64,000 bases of DNA from Rhodococcus xishaensis (lineage in GTDB: Bacteria; Actinomycetota; Actinomycetes; Mycobacteriales; Mycobacteriaceae). The stretch lies in assembly GCF_004011825.1 (NCBI RefSeq), contig NZ_RKLO01000006.1, forward strand, positions 62,001-126,000, written 5' to 3'. Position numbers and translations under genes: made by a program. Positions 19,985 through 28,017 of the stretch are shown piece after piece (positions within the stretch are counted from its first letter, which is position 1; every line of letters begins with the position of its first letter). A model generated the notes under the pieces. The model ran no database searches and was not told the DNA's origin. It worked only from the letters and a program-made list of their open reading frames with translations.

Positions 19985-21150
19985 GCGGGCTGTCCGGGAA
20001 GGCCGCGATCGTCGGCATCGGTGCCACCGACTTCTCCAAGGACTCAGGACGCAGCGAACTGCGCCTGGCAGCCGAGGCGGTCAAGGCGGCGCTCGACGAC
20101 GCGGGACTGAAGCCGTCCGACGTCGACGGTCTGACGTCGTTCACGATGGACACCAACACCGAAGCGGCCGTTGCTCGTTCGGTTGGGATTCCGAGTCTGA
20201 AGTTCTTCAGCCGGATCCACTACGGCGGCGGCGCGGCGTGCGCCACCATCCAGCAGGCAGCGATGGCGGTCGCGACCGGGGTCGCGGACGTCGTGGTGGC
20301 GTACCGAGCCTTCAACGAGCGGTCGGGCGCCCGCTTCGGTCAGGTCAACGCCGGGCTGGTGCAGCAGGTCAACTCCTCGGGTACGGACAACGCGTTCTCG
20401 TACCCGCACGGGCTGGGGACCCCGGCGTCGTTCGTCGCGATGGTCGCCCAGCGGTACATGCACGTCTACGGCGCCACCAGTGAGGATTTCGGCCGTGTCG
20501 CGGTCGCAGACCGCAAGCACGCCGCTACCAATCCCAAGGCATTCTTCTACGGCAAGCCGATCACGCTCGAGGACCATCAGAACTCACGGTTCATCGCCGA
20601 ACCGCTGCACCTGCTGGACTGCTGCCAGGAGTCCGACGGTGGCATCGCGATCGTCGTCACCTCGCCGGAGCGGGCCCGCGATCTGCCGAACAAGCCGGCG
20701 ATTGTCGCGGCGGCAGCGCAGGGCAGCGGAGCCGACCAGTACATCATGACCAGCTACTACCGCGACGGCCTGACAGGACTGCCCGAGATGGGGCTGGTCG
20801 GGGACCAGTTGTGGGAGCAGTCGGGGCTGCGTCCTTCCGAGATGCAGATGGCGGTGCTCTACGACCACTTCACCCCGTACGTACTGATGCAGCTCGAGGA
20901 ACTCGGCTTCTGCGGTCGCGGCGAGGCTCGCGATTTCATCGCCGACGGTGCGATCGAGCTCGGTGGGCGGTTGCCGATCAACACGCACGGCGGCCAACTC
21001 GGTGAGGCGTACATCCACGGGATGAACGGCATCGCCGAGGGGGTGCGGCAGATCCGGGGCACCTCGGTCAATCAGGTGCCCGACGTCGAGAACGTCCTCG
21101 TGACCGCCGGCACGGGTGTGCCCACCTCGGGACTCGTGTTGTCCGCGTAG
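19981..21150 (+). CDS. ltp2: Ltp2, thiolase-fold steroid aldolase
   Basis: The 389-residue protein has the lipid-carrier/thiolase fold (AAIVGIGATDFSKDSGRSEL at the N-terminus, PINTHGGQLGEAYIHGMNG near residue 325). Ltp2 performs the retro-aldol cleavage of the 17-hydroxy side-chain CoA ester to androstenedione and propionyl-CoA, in complex with ChsH1/ChsH2. It is the last gene of the five-gene operon and the start overlaps chsH1 by four bases. No strong terminator is seen; only nine bases separate it from the convergent SDR gene. Confidence 0.93.
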   Translation: MSGLSGKAAIVGIGATDFSKDSGRSELRLAAEAVKAALDDAGLKPSDVDGLTSFTMDTNTEAAVARSVGIPSLKFFSRIHYGGGAACATIQQAAMAVATGVADVVVAYRAFNERSGARFGQVNAGLVQQVNSSGTDNAFSYPHGLGTPASFVAMVAQRYMHVYGATSEDFGRVAVADRKHAATNPKAFFYGKPITLEDHQNSRFIAEPLHLLDCCQESDGGIAIVVTSPERARDLPNKPAIVAAAAQGSGADQYIMTSYYRDGLTGLPEMGLVGDQLWEQSGLRPSEMQMAVLYDHFTPYVLMQLEELGFCGRGEARDFIADGAIELGGRLPINTHGGQLGEAYIHGMNGIAEGVRQIRGTSVNQVPDVENVLVTAGTGVPTSGLVLSA

Positions 21151-21159
21151 TTGTTTCGG

Positions 21160-21990
21160 TCACTCGGCGTAGCTCGTGCCCAGCGTTAGTTCCCGCCATT
21201 GCTCCACATCGGAGCCGCGAGCCTGGTAGACGCTCTGAAACCTGTCGTAGGCGTCCTCGCCGAGCAGGAGCAGGAACGGTGAATCCGGAGCTTCGACGGC
21301 TGTGACGATCGCCCGCGCGGCCTTCGCGGGGTCTCCCGGCTCCTTGCCGTACCCGGTGGCGTTCTCCTTGCGTCGCTTTCCTGCCGTCTCGGCGTAGTCG
21401 ACGAGCGCCTCGGCGGACTGGGCCAGCGAGCGGCCCGCGAACTCGGTGCGGAACCCACCGGGTTCGACGATCGTCACACTGATGCCGAGCGGTCGGACTT
21501 CCTTCTGGAGCGATCCGGAGAGTCCCTCGAGCGCCGCCTTGGTCGCCGCGTAGTAGCCGGATCCGACCGCCGTGCTCCGGGCGCCGATCGAGGAGATGTT
21601 CACTATCGCGCCCGTACGCCGCGCCCGCATGCCCGGCAGCACAGCCTTGATCATCGAGACCGCCCCGAAGAAGTTGGTGTCGAACAACCGCTGGACGTCG
21701 TCCTCATCGCCCTCTTCCACTGCGGCGCGGTAGCCGTACCCGGCATTGTTCACAAGGACCTCGACACCGCCGAACCGGGCCTCGGCGCGCTCAGTCGCCG
21801 CCGTCACCTGCGCGGGGTCCGTCACGTCCAGACCGACCACGAGCGCAGTGTCCGGGTACGAGTCGACGAACTCTTGCAAGGCGGCGGTGTTGCGGGCGGT
21901 GACGACCGCGTCGTGGCCGCGCGCGAGCACCTCGCGGGCGAGCGCGCGACCGAGGCCGCTCGAGCAGCCCGTGATGAGCCAGGTGGACAT
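21160..21990 (-). CDS. Short-chain dehydrogenase/reductase
   Basis: The 276-residue classical SDR has the cofactor motif TGCSSGLG (residues 8-15), NNAGYGY near residue 85 and the catalytic YYAATK near residue 148. The Arg at the end of the second beta strand region (TARN) suggests NADP(H). The substrate is not evident. It is convergent with the ltp2 operon, and no KstR-type operator is seen in front of it, so a steroid role is unproven. Confidence 0.85.
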   Translation of the reverse strand: MSTWLITGCSSGLGRALAREVLARGHDAVVTARNTAALQEFVDSYPDTALVVGLDVTDPAQVTAATERAEARFGGVEVLVNNAGYGYRAAVEEGDEDDVQRLFDTNFFGAVSMIKAVLPGMRARRTGAIVNISSIGARSTAVGSGYYAATKAALEGLSGSLQKEVRPLGISVTIVEPGGFRTEFAGRSLAQSAEALVDYAETAGKRRKENATGYGKEPGDPAKAARAIVTAVEAPDSPFLLLLGEDAYDRFQSVYQARGSDVEQWRELTLGTSYAE

Positions 21991-22179
21991 GTCGATTACT
22001 TCCTTTCGTCGACGACCGCTGAAGTTGCAGCAAACTGGACTTGACTCGCGGAAGTGCAGCGTCGGGCTTCCGAAGTGCCCGCCGAGACCCTTCGGCCTGC
22101 GTAAGGTGTTTCGCTGACGGGCCGCGGCATGTGCCGCAACATCCGGTGAGTTGGTCCTGGAGCGAGGAGGGACGTCACG

Positions 22180-22542
22180 GTGGCACTGCGCGGGTGGCGA
22201 CCGAAGGCGTTCCGTGTCGGGGAGGATCCGGACCCACGATTCTCCCTCGCGAACGAGCGGACCTTCCTCGCCTGGATTCGAACCGGCCTCGGGCTGATCG
22301 CAGGCGCGGTCGGTCTGGAGGCGTTCGGGGGGGAGGTGGCGTCACCGGGCATCCAAACCGCCCTTGTGGTGGGGTTGCTCGTCGGTGCGGTCCTGTTGGT
22401 CGTCTCCGCGTTCGTGCGCTGGATGGGTGTGGAGGCGGCGATGCGGAAGGGCGGCAGTTTGCCAGTGCCCGCCATCGCAGCACTGGTGGTGTTCATAATC
22501 GCCGCCGCCGGCATCACATTGCTCGTGGTGGTGATGCGTTGA
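22180..22542 (+). CDS. DUF202-family membrane protein, first of a pair
   Basis: The 120-residue protein has three predicted membrane helices (about residues 30-48, 59-82 and 97-119). It carries the DUF202 signature FSLANERTFLAWIRTGLGL just before and within the first helix. The function of DUF202 proteins is not established. The GTG start at 22180 is preceded by GAGGAGG. The stop codon overlaps the start of a second DUF202 gene (TTGA), so the two are a coupled pair. Confidence 0.85.
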   Translation: MALRGWRPKAFRVGEDPDPRFSLANERTFLAWIRTGLGLIAGAVGLEAFGGEVASPGIQTALVVGLLVGAVLLVVSAFVRWMGVEAAMRKGGSLPVPAIAALVVFIIAAAGITLLVVVMR

Positions 22543-22874
22543 GCGGGGAGCAGGCGGGGCACCGGGATCCCGGGCTGCAACCCGAGCGGACGACACTCGC
22601 ATGGGTGCGTACGGCCGTGGGTCTGGCCGCGGTCGCCTTCCTTTGCCTACGGTACGTTCCAGGATCGTCGGTGATGGTGCAGGTGATCGGGACATGGACG
22701 ATCGTGGTGGCATCCGCGGTGGTGGTGACCGCACGTAGTCGAAACGAACGGGTCGCTGAACGTTTCGAGGCAGGTCGCACCGTATATCCGTTCCTTCAAC
22801 TGTTGGTCCTGACCGTCACGGTGGCGGGACTCGCGGGCGCGTCGGCCATCATCATTCTCGTCGTCGGGCGGTGA
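22539..22874 (+). CDS. DUF202-family membrane protein, second of a pair
   Basis: The 111-residue protein repeats the DUF202 pattern (LQPERTTLAWVRTAVGL near residue 13) and three hydrophobic helices. No ATG or GTG lies in frame near the beginning. A TTG at 22539 overlapping the upstream stop (TTGA) is the most reasonable start. Adjacent paired DUF202 genes are common in actinobacteria and may form a hetero-oligomer, which is an inference. Confidence 0.75.
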   Translation: MSGEQAGHRDPGLQPERTTLAWVRTAVGLAAVAFLCLRYVPGSSVMVQVIGTWTIVVASAVVVTARSRNERVAERFEAGRTVYPFLQLLVLTVTVAGLAGASAIIILVVGR

Positions 22875-22919
22875 CAATCGCATCGCCGACGACGGGATCT
22901 GCCATCGTGTGCCCAGGGT

Positions 22920-23273
22920 TTACCAGCGGTCGTACCAGGGGTCGAAGCGGCCTTCGTGAGAGATCCACACCGCCGCGAGCACGATGTAAGCGATCGCGAG
23001 AAGTACCAGGATGCCGCCGAGAATCCACAGTGACAGCTGGCCGAGCCTACGGACTCGCTCGGAGGCGGCTTGGGCACCGGCGTGGTCGCCCCTGGTCCAA
23101 CGTGGATAGACCTCGAACGCATTGCTGAATGCAGAGAATGCGAGAGGCCAGAAGGCAACCAGGGCGGCCACTGCCCAGCCGGCATTGGTCGGCGGTGGGG
23201 GTGGAGGTTGCCCGGGTTCTGCAGGGCCGGGAGGGGGCGGGGGAGGTGCAGGTTCTGGATTTGTCGAGGTCAT
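22920..23273 (-). CDS. CD225/dispanin-like small membrane protein
   Basis: The 117-residue product has a proline-rich N-terminus (PPPPPPGPAEPGQPPPPPP region, residues 8-28). Two hydrophobic segments follow: NAGWAVAALVAFWPLAFSAF at about 30-49, and LWILGGILVLLAIAYIVLAA at about 83-102. A loop rich in Ala/Arg (GDHAGAQAASERVRRLGQ) separates them. This is the CD225/dispanin arrangement. Members of this fold act at membranes, but the bacterial role is unknown. It ends 45 bases after the DUF202 pair on the opposite strand. Confidence 0.7.
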   Translation of the reverse strand: MTSTNPEPAPPPPPPGPAEPGQPPPPPPTNAGWAVAALVAFWPLAFSAFSNAFEVYPRWTRGDHAGAQAASERVRRLGQLSLWILGGILVLLAIAYIVLAAVWISHEGRFDPWYDRW

Positions 23274-23350
23274 GACAGCAACACCTCATTCGCATCTGCC
23301 ACCAGTCACCCTCGACGTTACACCGACGGCTAGAGGGAGCGGGCATGAAA

Positions 23351-23395
23351 CGACGCCGGTGACACCTGCGGATTCGCGTGGTGTCACCGGCGTCG
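23351..23395 (-). terminator. Hairpin terminator of the cholesterol oxidase gene
   Basis: A perfect 16-base inverted repeat (CGACGCCGGTGACACC and its complement) with a 13-base loop lies 19 bases past the stop codon of the oxidase gene. There is no T-run, as is usual in high-GC actinomycetes. Confidence 0.8.
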
Positions 23396-23413
23396 CTGTC
23401 GGATCAGGACCGG

Positions 23414-25192
23414 CTACGGGAGCAGCTGATCCATGAAGTCGTTCGTGAAGATGCGGTGCGGATCGATCTCGTTGAAGCGAGCCAGCGCCGTGTCCCAGTT
23501 CTCCGACGCTGGTACGCCCTCGCGGTAGGTGGCGGGCATCTTGTTCGCGATGATGTCAGGGTCGGTGTACGGATCCGGGCCGAACGCCCAGCCCTTCGAC
23601 CACTCCGGACGGAACGTGGCGTTGCCGTCGTTGTAGTGCGACCGCATCCACTGCTCCATCTCCTGGTAGAACTCGAACATTCCGGGGGTGCCCGGAACGC
23701 CGAGAACGTTCAGCCAGATGGCAACGTCCCAGTCGGGCTGATCGGGACGCGGACGAACCGCCGAGATGGTCGGCGGACCTGCCGACGGCACCAGGACATC
23801 GGCTGCCTGGTCGAGTCCGCAGCAACGGATCTCGACCGGGCCGTTCAGCGGGTACTTTCCCTGGGAGCGGTAGAACTCCATGCGCTCGTTGAACCATTGC
23901 GTGAAGTCGTAGATCACAGTGGCGATGTTGGCGCGACTGGTGATGACGGCGCCGCCGCCCTCCGTCAGACGCATTGTCGTGGCCTTGATGTAGAACTGGA
24001 CGTCCTTCGACCAGCCCCAGATGTCCCTGGTATTGGTGAACGTCAGGCCGTCGGAGGTGACGGCGTACATCGCCCTGCCGAACGCCGGTGCGATCGAGGG
24101 GCTTCCGGAGGTGATTTCTCCGAGCATGTCGGTGACCCACTCCGGCAGGTTGTCGGAGAAGGTGTAGTTGTAGGGCTTCGTCACCTCCTTTGACTGAGGT
24201 GGCTTGGTCGGCGCGACCGACCAGACCTTCATCCACGGCTTTTCGGTGAAGGGGTACCAGATCGCCTCAGCGCGGCCACTTTCGGCGATGAACTTCTCGA
24301 AGGTTCGTCCCTCGGCGCCCTTCGGTGCGAACAGTTCCTCCCACGGGATGTTGGTGTAGCTCTGGCATCGTTGACGCACGTTGGGGCCGGCCTGCATGGT
24401 CACCGACGTCAGGAAGCAACGACCGAGATTGGTGAGCATCGGGGTGATCGCGGGATCGTTGCGCTGGTAGGTCCTGAGCGCGTACTTCTCACCGTCCCAG
24501 ACCACGGCGGTAAGTTCGGTGATGAGGTTGCTCAGGGATCCGAAGGTGTTGCCCGGTACCGGTGCTTCACCGTCAGCCGGCAGGGCTGCACCGTGCGCGT
24601 CGACGGCGAGTGCGCCGGCGACCGACAGCACGCCGGGAGCCGGCAGGTTGGCCCAGCCGAGGTTGTGCTTCTCCAGTTCGGCGCAGATCGACTCGATGCT
24701 CGCGCCCGCACCGGCGGTGACGGTCGCGGGGGACCCGGACGGGTTCACTTCCACCGAGTCCAGGTGCGCCATCGTGTCGGCCAGGATCACCTTCTCCACG
24801 TTCGAGTCGTGCACGACCGTCAGCGGGGTCCAGCCGTGCATCGCACCGCGGGGACGGACCTTGTAGCCGTTCTCGTGTGCCCAATTGACAAGGCGGACGA
24901 CGTCGTCGGGAGTCTTCGGCGAGCAGACCCAGGTGGCGTCCAGCATGATCTCCTTGGACCAGTTCTGGTACGCCTGCTGGAAGAGGTTGATTCCTTCGGG
25001 GAAGTCGGGCGGAGTGGGAAGCGGTTCCACCGGTCCCGAGGAACCAAGGGAACCAAGCGATCCCAAGGATCCGGCGGGAACTGCGAAGGCCGGAGTCCAG
25101 GCGCCCGCAAACGCGCCTGCCGCGACGGCGCCGGCGCCCGCGGTCAGGAAGCCTCGCCGCGACATCCGCGGCTGCTCGTCGAATGACGTCAT
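23414..25192 (-). CDS. Tat-exported FAD-dependent cholesterol oxidase, type II (VAO family)
   Basis: The 592-residue protein starts with a twin-arginine signal peptide (SRRGFLTAGAGAVAAG, residues 11-26). A PCMH/VAO-type FAD domain follows, then a cholesterol-oxidase substrate-binding domain. His119 in RPRGAMHGWTPL matches the histidine that covalently holds FAD in type II oxidases such as Brevibacterium BCO2. It should oxidise cholesterol to cholest-4-en-3-one outside the membrane, making H2O2. A GSLGSLGSLGSSG linker lies just after the signal peptide. The ATG at 25192 is preferred to a TTG five codons earlier because it has TTGGAG nine bases upstream. Confidence 0.85.
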   Translation of the reverse strand: MTSFDEQPRMSRRGFLTAGAGAVAAGAFAGAWTPAFAVPAGSLGSLGSLGSSGPVEPLPTPPDFPEGINLFQQAYQNWSKEIMLDATWVCSPKTPDDVVRLVNWAHENGYKVRPRGAMHGWTPLTVVHDSNVEKVILADTMAHLDSVEVNPSGSPATVTAGAGASIESICAELEKHNLGWANLPAPGVLSVAGALAVDAHGAALPADGEAPVPGNTFGSLSNLITELTAVVWDGEKYALRTYQRNDPAITPMLTNLGRCFLTSVTMQAGPNVRQRCQSYTNIPWEELFAPKGAEGRTFEKFIAESGRAEAIWYPFTEKPWMKVWSVAPTKPPQSKEVTKPYNYTFSDNLPEWVTDMLGEITSGSPSIAPAFGRAMYAVTSDGLTFTNTRDIWGWSKDVQFYIKATTMRLTEGGGAVITSRANIATVIYDFTQWFNERMEFYRSQGKYPLNGPVEIRCCGLDQAADVLVPSAGPPTISAVRPRPDQPDWDVAIWLNVLGVPGTPGMFEFYQEMEQWMRSHYNDGNATFRPEWSKGWAFGPDPYTDPDIIANKMPATYREGVPASENWDTALARFNEIDPHRIFTNDFMDQLLP

Positions 25193-25240
25193 TTTCGTGT
25201 ACTCCAAAGTGTTGAGGGGGAATCGAGGGGTGTATTTGTC

Positions 25241-25274
25241 CCGGTCGGGTCGACAAGTATGTCGACCCGACCGG
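25241..25274 (-). terminator. Hairpin terminator after chsH3
   Basis: A perfect 14-base inverted repeat (CCGGTCGGGTCGAC and complement) with a six-base loop lies 17 bases past the chsH3 stop. It separates the kstD-chsH3 unit from the cholesterol oxidase gene, which therefore needs its own promoter in 25193-25240 or readthrough. Confidence 0.8.
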
Positions 25275-25290
25275 TACAGGCGGGATGTCG

Positions 25291-26151
25291 CTACGCGACG
25301 GTGAGCACGACGTCTGCCAGGGCCGGTGACTCGTCGCGTTCGGGAACAGTTGCCGAGAGCAGTAGTTGGCTGCCCTCTCGCCAGATTCGCGTCCGCAGCG
25401 TCTCGCCGGGAAAGACCACTCCGGCGAATCGCGCCCGGAATCCTTTGACGCGATTGGAATCACCGTCGAGGATGGTGTCGGTCGCCGCCTTGCAGACGAT
25501 GCCGTACGTGCAGAGTCCGTGCAGAATCGGTGCGGGGAAGCCTGCAGCCGAGGCGAAGTCGGGATCCGAATGAAGCGGATTGCGATCCCCACACATCCGG
25601 TAGAGGAGCGCTTGCTGCGGCAGGACCGGTGAGATCACCTCTGCATCGGGTGCGCGATCGGGTAGGTCGACGGATTGTGACGGTCCTCTTTCGCCTCCGA
25701 AACCGCCTTCTCCGCGCGCGAAGATGGATGACCGTGCAGTCCACAGTGGTGAGCCGTCCAGCGCCACGGTCGACGACTCCTGCACGATCACCGCGGCCTT
25801 GCCCTTGTCCCACACCTCGGCGATGCGGGTGGTCGTTCGAGCTGATCCGCTAGCCGGAATAGGCTGGTGCACTGTCACTTCCTGGGTGCCGTGGACGACC
25901 TTGGCCAGGTCGATCTCGACTCCGGGGAACGATACGCGCGGCGCCTCAGTGGCGTGGATGCTGGCGACGACGGTCGCGAAGGTCGGGAGGACCTGCGGCT
26001 CGGCGTCGTCGAGGTACCGCAGCTCGTGCGGGTCGAGCGGGCGGGCACCCGCGCCGATCCCGAGGTGGTAGAGCTGCACGTCCGAGGGTGTCCAGGAGAA
26101 CTCCTGGCCCGGGAGCTCGGCTCCGATCGCAATTGACGGATCGATGGGCAC
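25291..26151 (-). CDS. chsH3: MaoC-family steroid enoyl-CoA hydratase (ChsH3, Rv3538 type)
   Basis: The 286-residue protein is a double hot-dog 2-enoyl-CoA hydratase 2. The hydratase motif YRMCGDRNPLHSDPDFA, with the catalytic Asp and His, lies near residue 189, followed by ILHGLCTYG. Length and position downstream of kstD match Rv3538 of M. tuberculosis, linked to hydration of a steroid side-chain enoyl-CoA. The GTG at 26151 has AGGAGA six bases upstream. Twelve bases separate it from the kstD stop, so both belong to one transcript ending at the 25241-25274 hairpin. Confidence 0.87.
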   Translation of the reverse strand: MPIDPSIAIGAELPGQEFSWTPSDVQLYHLGIGAGARPLDPHELRYLDDAEPQVLPTFATVVASIHATEAPRVSFPGVEIDLAKVVHGTQEVTVHQPIPASGSARTTTRIAEVWDKGKAAVIVQESSTVALDGSPLWTARSSIFARGEGGFGGERGPSQSVDLPDRAPDAEVISPVLPQQALLYRMCGDRNPLHSDPDFASAAGFPAPILHGLCTYGIVCKAATDTILDGDSNRVKGFRARFAGVVFPGETLRTRIWREGSQLLLSATVPERDESPALADVVLTVA

Positions 26152-26163
26152 TGGTCTCTCCTG

Positions 26164-27855
26164 TCAGTTCTTCACGGATTCCGCAGCGGCACGGGCCCGG
26201 ATGGCGACGTCGAGCGCGGCCAGGTACGCGAACGTCATCGCGGGGCCGATCGTCGCGCCGGGGCCGGCGTAAGTGTGTCCCATGACGGGGGAGCTACAGT
26301 TGCCGGCGGCATAGAGACCCTCGATGACCGAGCCGTCCTCGCGGAGTGCACGACCGTCGACGTCGGTGACGATGCCACCCTTGGTCCCGAGGTCGCCCGG
26401 GACCATCTTGATCGCGTAGAACGGTGCCTTGCTGATCTCGCCGAGGCTCGGGTTCTTCAGGCGGGGATCGCCGTAGTAGTGGTCGTATCCGCTGTCACCG
26501 CGGCCGAAGTCCTCGTCCTTGCCATTGCGTGCGAAGCCGTTGAAGCGTTCGACCGTCTCGGTCAGAGTCTCGACCGGCAGCTCCGTCTTCTCGGCCAGTT
26601 CGGCAATTGTGTTCGCCTTGACCACGATTCCCGCCTTGAGCCAGCGGCCCGGGAACGGCGAGCGCGGCGTGATGCCGGCGAAGGTGTACCGGTTGCGGTA
26701 GCGCTGGTCGAGGATCATCCAGGTGGGGATGTTCTCACCGGGTCCCTCGCCCTGGCCGTAATCACCGCCGTACATCGTGTGAACGGCCTCGACGTAGGGC
26801 GCGGCCTCGTTGCCGAAGCGCTTACCACGCGTATTGACCATGATGGAGCCCGGCAGGGTGCGCTCGGACAGCGCGAACCAGGGTCCGCCAGTGAGCGGGA
26901 TCGAGGGGCCCCACCACGCGTCGTCCATGAAATCGACAGCGGCACCGAGCTTCTGGCCGGCGGCGATGCCGTCGCCGGTGTTGGCCTTGGCGCCGACGGT
27001 CCACTCGGTGCCGATTGGAGCACGCTGGTACTTCTTGCGCATCTCGTCGTTGTGCTCGAATCCGCCGGAGCCCAGCACGACGCCGTAGCGGGCGTGGATG
27101 ATCTGTTCCTCGCCGTCGACCAGCACCTTGACGCCGCGCACGACGTCATCTTCGGTATGGAGATCGGTGAGCGGGGTGCCCAGCAGGATCGGGACACCGG
27201 CGTCGCGCAGGCCGATCCGCAGTCCGGCCATGAGGGCCTGGCCTCGCACCAGCAGGTCCTTGCCTCGAACCTTGGCGGCCAGGAACCGCATTCCGACCTT
27301 CATCGCGCGCAGCGGGCCGCGACGGTTACGCATGAGCAGGTTGAGCCAGCGGAAGTCGGCCTGGGTGATGACGAAGTTCTTGGGGCCCTCCACGTAGTCC
27401 GGCTCGAGATTCTTGCGGTCGTCGCCGAGACGGTTGCCGTCGAACGGGGTGGGCTCGACGGAGCGTCCGCCGAGACGTCCGCCGGGCGCCTCGGGGTAGT
27501 AGTCCGAGTAGTTCGGGACCCACTGCAGTTCCAGCGCACTGTTCTTCAACACGAACGAGAGCATCTCGGGGCCACGATCGATGTAGGTATCGATCTTCTC
27601 CAGCGGAACGACGTCGCCGATGATGTTGTGGAGGTAGGTGCGGGCCGCCTCGGTGGTGTCGGTGACGCCGTCGCGCTCGAGCACCTCGTTGTTCGGGATC
27701 CAGACACCTCCGCCCGACCGTGCGGACGAGCCGCCGTAGTGTGCGGCCTTCTCCACGACGACCGCGCTCAGGCCCTGATGTGCGGCGGTCAGGGCGGCGG
27801 TCATACCGGCAGCACCGCTGCCGACGACGACGATGTCGTATTCCTGCTTGCTCAT
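26164..27855 (-). CDS. kstD: 3-ketosteroid delta-1-dehydrogenase
   Basis: The 563-residue flavoprotein introduces the C1-C2 double bond in ring A of 3-ketosteroids, which with 9-alpha-hydroxylation breaks ring B. The FAD motif IVVVGSGAAGMTAA lies at residues 8-21 and EKAAHYGGSSARSGGG follows. The C-terminal GHTYAGPGATIG contains a Tyr (about 529) matching an active-site Tyr of characterised KstDs. Length equals that of M. tuberculosis KstD. The ATG at 27855 gives the conserved N-terminus, but a KstR operator begins two bases upstream, leaving no room for a ribosome binding site. The mRNA is therefore probably leaderless. Confidence 0.95.
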   Translation of the reverse strand: MSKQEYDIVVVGSGAAGMTAALTAAHQGLSAVVVEKAAHYGGSSARSGGGVWIPNNEVLERDGVTDTTEAARTYLHNIIGDVVPLEKIDTYIDRGPEMLSFVLKNSALELQWVPNYSDYYPEAPGGRLGGRSVEPTPFDGNRLGDDRKNLEPDYVEGPKNFVITQADFRWLNLLMRNRRGPLRAMKVGMRFLAAKVRGKDLLVRGQALMAGLRIGLRDAGVPILLGTPLTDLHTEDDVVRGVKVLVDGEEQIIHARYGVVLGSGGFEHNDEMRKKYQRAPIGTEWTVGAKANTGDGIAAGQKLGAAVDFMDDAWWGPSIPLTGGPWFALSERTLPGSIMVNTRGKRFGNEAAPYVEAVHTMYGGDYGQGEGPGENIPTWMILDQRYRNRYTFAGITPRSPFPGRWLKAGIVVKANTIAELAEKTELPVETLTETVERFNGFARNGKDEDFGRGDSGYDHYYGDPRLKNPSLGEISKAPFYAIKMVPGDLGTKGGIVTDVDGRALREDGSVIEGLYAAGNCSSPVMGHTYAGPGATIGPAMTFAYLAALDVAIRARAAAESVKN

Positions 27856-27856
27856 G

Positions 27857-27870
27857 TAGAACACGTTATA
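27857..27870. promoter_or_regulatory. KstR operator abutting the kstD start
   Basis: TAGAACACGTTATA matches TnnAACnnGTTnnA fully. It is identical to the site in front of kshA. It touches the kstD start region and lies 148 bases upstream of hsaG, so it may serve both divergent genes. Confidence 0.88.
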
Positions 27871-27910
27871 GAATGGGATGGCTGCCAGTCCATGCTTTCT
27901 GCCAGTAAGT

Positions 27911-28009
27911 ATGGCTGGGAGCACCGACCGTGACGATGGCAAACACACACGCGTTGCAGCCCTCTTCGTGGTGTCTGCGTTCGTCGCGGCAGTCCTGCGG
28001 TTCGAGTAG
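27911..28009 (+). CDS. Possible 32-codon leader ORF upstream of hsaG (uncertain)
   Basis: A short frame from ATG 27911 to TAG 28009 would encode a peptide with a charged start ([14 protein letters not shown]) and a hydrophobic end ([18 protein letters not shown]). Its stop codon overlaps the AGGAG ribosome binding site of hsaG, so its translation could affect hsaG initiation. It has no clear ribosome binding site of its own. It may be a chance frame. It does not resemble the end of HsaE, the enzyme whose gene would be expected here. Confidence 0.2.
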   Translation: MAGSTDRDDGKHTRVAALFVVSAFVAAVLRFE

Positions 28010-28017
28010 GAGTTCAC

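Noticed and set aside
27911-28009. Remnant of hsaE upstream of hsaG
   Set aside because: The short peptide does not resemble the end of hydratases of the HsaE family; kept only as a possible leader.
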